NCBI GenBank assembly: GCA_024699595.1
Contig: JAILPG010000269.1
Location: forward strand, 1 to 18,685
Direction: 5' to 3'
Source: Lachnospiraceae bacterium
GTDB taxonomy: Bacteria > Bacillota_A > Clostridia > Lachnospirales > Lachnospiraceae
DNA: 18,685 nt
A program made the translations under genes and the position numbers. Below are positions 17,594 to 18,685 of this stretch, one piece after another (the first letter of the stretch is position 1; each line of letters begins with the position of its first letter). The notes below the pieces were generated by a model, which saw nothing but the letters and a program-made list of their open reading frames with translations, did no database searches and was not told the origin of the DNA.

Positions 17594-18685
17594 CTAAACA
17601 TGAAGGACGGCATCCGGAGAATGCTTCTGCATATATCTCTCCATTGCCTTTTCTCCCGTTACACAGACACATTTGTATATTCCTTCAAGCCGCTCTTTTT
17701 CCATCTTTATGGCATCGGGATCGTTTCCCCAGATAAGCAGTAACGGAAGCTCGTCCTCAGATGGCCTTATAAGCTGTTTCTCTTCCGGCAGGTATCTTTT
17801 CAGCAGTTCTTCCAGAGCATCATATTTTACGGGTTTGGAAAGATAATCCGTAAATCCCTTCTCTATATAGCTCTCTTTTGCGCCGATGATCGCATCGGCC
17901 GTGAGGGCGATGACGGGAGTCCCCTTTAGTATATCTTTCTCCTTCATAAGCTTTAATGTGTCTTCGCCCGTAAGGCCAGGCATCATCTGATCAAGCAGGA
18001 TGCAGTCATATTCTGAGGCGCCTGCCATTTCAACACATTTTTTCCCCGAATCGCAGAGATCAAGCTTCAGTCCCGTTTCTCTCAAGAGTCCGCTTATTAC
18101 CTCGAGGTTCATTTCATTGTCATCGACCACAAGTATATGGGCTTCGGGAGCATACAGGCTTATCTCCTCGGTCTCTATGTTTGTTAAAAACTCGTTTACT
18201 GCCTTAGAAAAATCGCCAATGGGCCTGTTGTCGACGATCTGCTGCGGCAGAATGACCGTGAAAGTACTTCCCTCTCCGTATTCGCTCTCAACCTCGATAA
18301 AGCCGCCCATCATCTCAAGGAGCCTGTAGGTGATATGAAGCCCCAGTCCGGTTCCCTCAATATTCCTGTTTTTCTTTTCGTCCAGACGCTGAAAGCTCTT
18401 AAAGAGCTTGTCCCTGTCCTCTTTTCTGATCCCCATTCCGGTATCGGCAACGCTTATCACCAAAGTGGCGTTCCTTGCACTCTTTTCCCCCTGTATGGAA
18501 GCTTTTACGGATACACTCCCCTTTTCGGTATATTTGATCGCATTGTTGATGATGTTTAAGATCACCTGGCGTATCCTTATCTCGTCACCGTGAAGCATCG
18601 ACGGGATATCCTCCGAAACGTCAAAGCTGTATTCGAGTCCCTTTTTCTGGGCTCTCGGCCTTGTGATATTGATCACATCATTAAA
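17594..18685 (-). CDS. Hybrid histidine kinase, 3' part (HATPase, receiver, half receiver)
   Basis: The frame is open to the window edge with FND before the first possible GTG at 18676, and the visible part begins inside the kinase core, so the 5' end with sensor and HisKA is missing. Counting 363 residues from the edge: a HATPase domain with N48 (NIINNAIKY), DTGMG (81-85) and GTGLGL (111-116), then a receiver (about 180-300) with VVDDNE, phospho-acceptor D232 (LLDQMMPG) and K284. Both look active. The last 51 residues (313-363) follow a receiver pattern through strand 3 and then stop at TAG: LPLLLIWGNDP replaces the acidic strand 1, and SPDAVLHV ends where the phospho-acceptor would come. 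No HPt or DNA-binding domain follows. The chemoreceptor promoter lies 39 nt past its stop. No clear terminator is visible between them. Confidence 0.88.
   Translation of the reverse strand, partial: FNDVINITRPRAQKKGLEYSFDVSEDIPSMLHGDEIRIRQVILNIINNAIKYTEKGSVSVKASIQGEKSARNATLVISVADTGMGIRKEDRDKLFKSFQRLDEKKNRNIEGTGLGLHITYRLLEMMGGFIEVESEYGEGSTFTVILPQQIVDNRPIGDFSKAVNEFLTNIETEEISLYAPEAHILVVDDNEMNLEVISGLLRETGLKLDLCDSGKKCVEMAGASEYDCILLDQMMPGLTGEDTLKLMKEKDILKGTPVIALTADAIIGAKESYIEKGFTDYLSKPVKYDALEELLKRYLPEEKQLIRPSEDELPLLLIWGNDPDAIKMEKERLEGIYKCVCVTGEKAMERYMQKHSPDAVLHV

Overview
The window suggests a motile, polysaccharide-using Gram-positive anaerobe of the Clostridia, most likely Lachnospiraceae (Butyrivibrio-like). 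This placement is an inference from gene content: many HD-GYP and hybrid-kinase sensors, a seven-membrane-segment histidine-kinase-type input domain, purine-rich ribosome binding sites, ATGA stop/start overlaps, and GC in the mid 40s by eye. No rRNA, tRNA, CRISPR array, insertion sequence or phage gene was seen. Almost every base lies in a gene, and no gene-free stretch reaches 300 bases.

Layout. At the left edge (plus strand) are the last 14 codons of an unknown gene, coupled by ATGA to a heparinase II/III-family polysaccharide lyase without a signal peptide (42-1919). It converges on a block of six minus-strand signalling genes (15165 down to 1938), read in this order: (i) an ECF-S-like membrane domain + Cache + HAMP + HD-GYP protein; (ii) a 1428-residue hybrid histidine kinase with two predicted seven-bladed Reg_prop propellers, a Y_Y_Y domain, kinase, receiver and HPt; (iii) a two-receiver protein with no output domain; (iv) a 7TM HD-GYP protein with two C-terminal beta-rich repeats and an altered metal site; (v) a membrane protein with a CBM2-like external domain and a histidine-kinase core that has lost its phospho-accepting His; (vi) a 7TM-PAS-HD-GYP protein. 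The first four are packed at 0, -4 and 23 nt. An 88-nt gap before the fifth holds a sigma-D-like (motility sigma) promoter, and the fifth and sixth overlap by ATGA. The main promoter lies at 15209-15237 with a 7-3-7 palindrome over its -35.

Upstream of that, behind a bidirectional terminator (15246-15280), is a separate minus-strand gene for a dCache chemoreceptor with its own TTGACG-N17-TATTAT promoter. At the right edge is the 3' part of another hybrid histidine kinase, which ends in a receiver cut off halfway.

Working model (inference): the six-gene block senses carbohydrates, through the propeller and CBM2-like domains, and other ligands, and turns them into a phosphorelay (kinase, receiver, HPt, stand-alone receiver) and into c-di-GMP removal by two intact HD-GYP enzymes plus one probably altered. 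Output would be by second messenger and protein contact, since no DNA-binding domain and no GGDEF cyclase is encoded here. The sigma-D-like promoter and the adjacent chemoreceptor fit a role in switching between swimming and attachment to plant or host polysaccharide.
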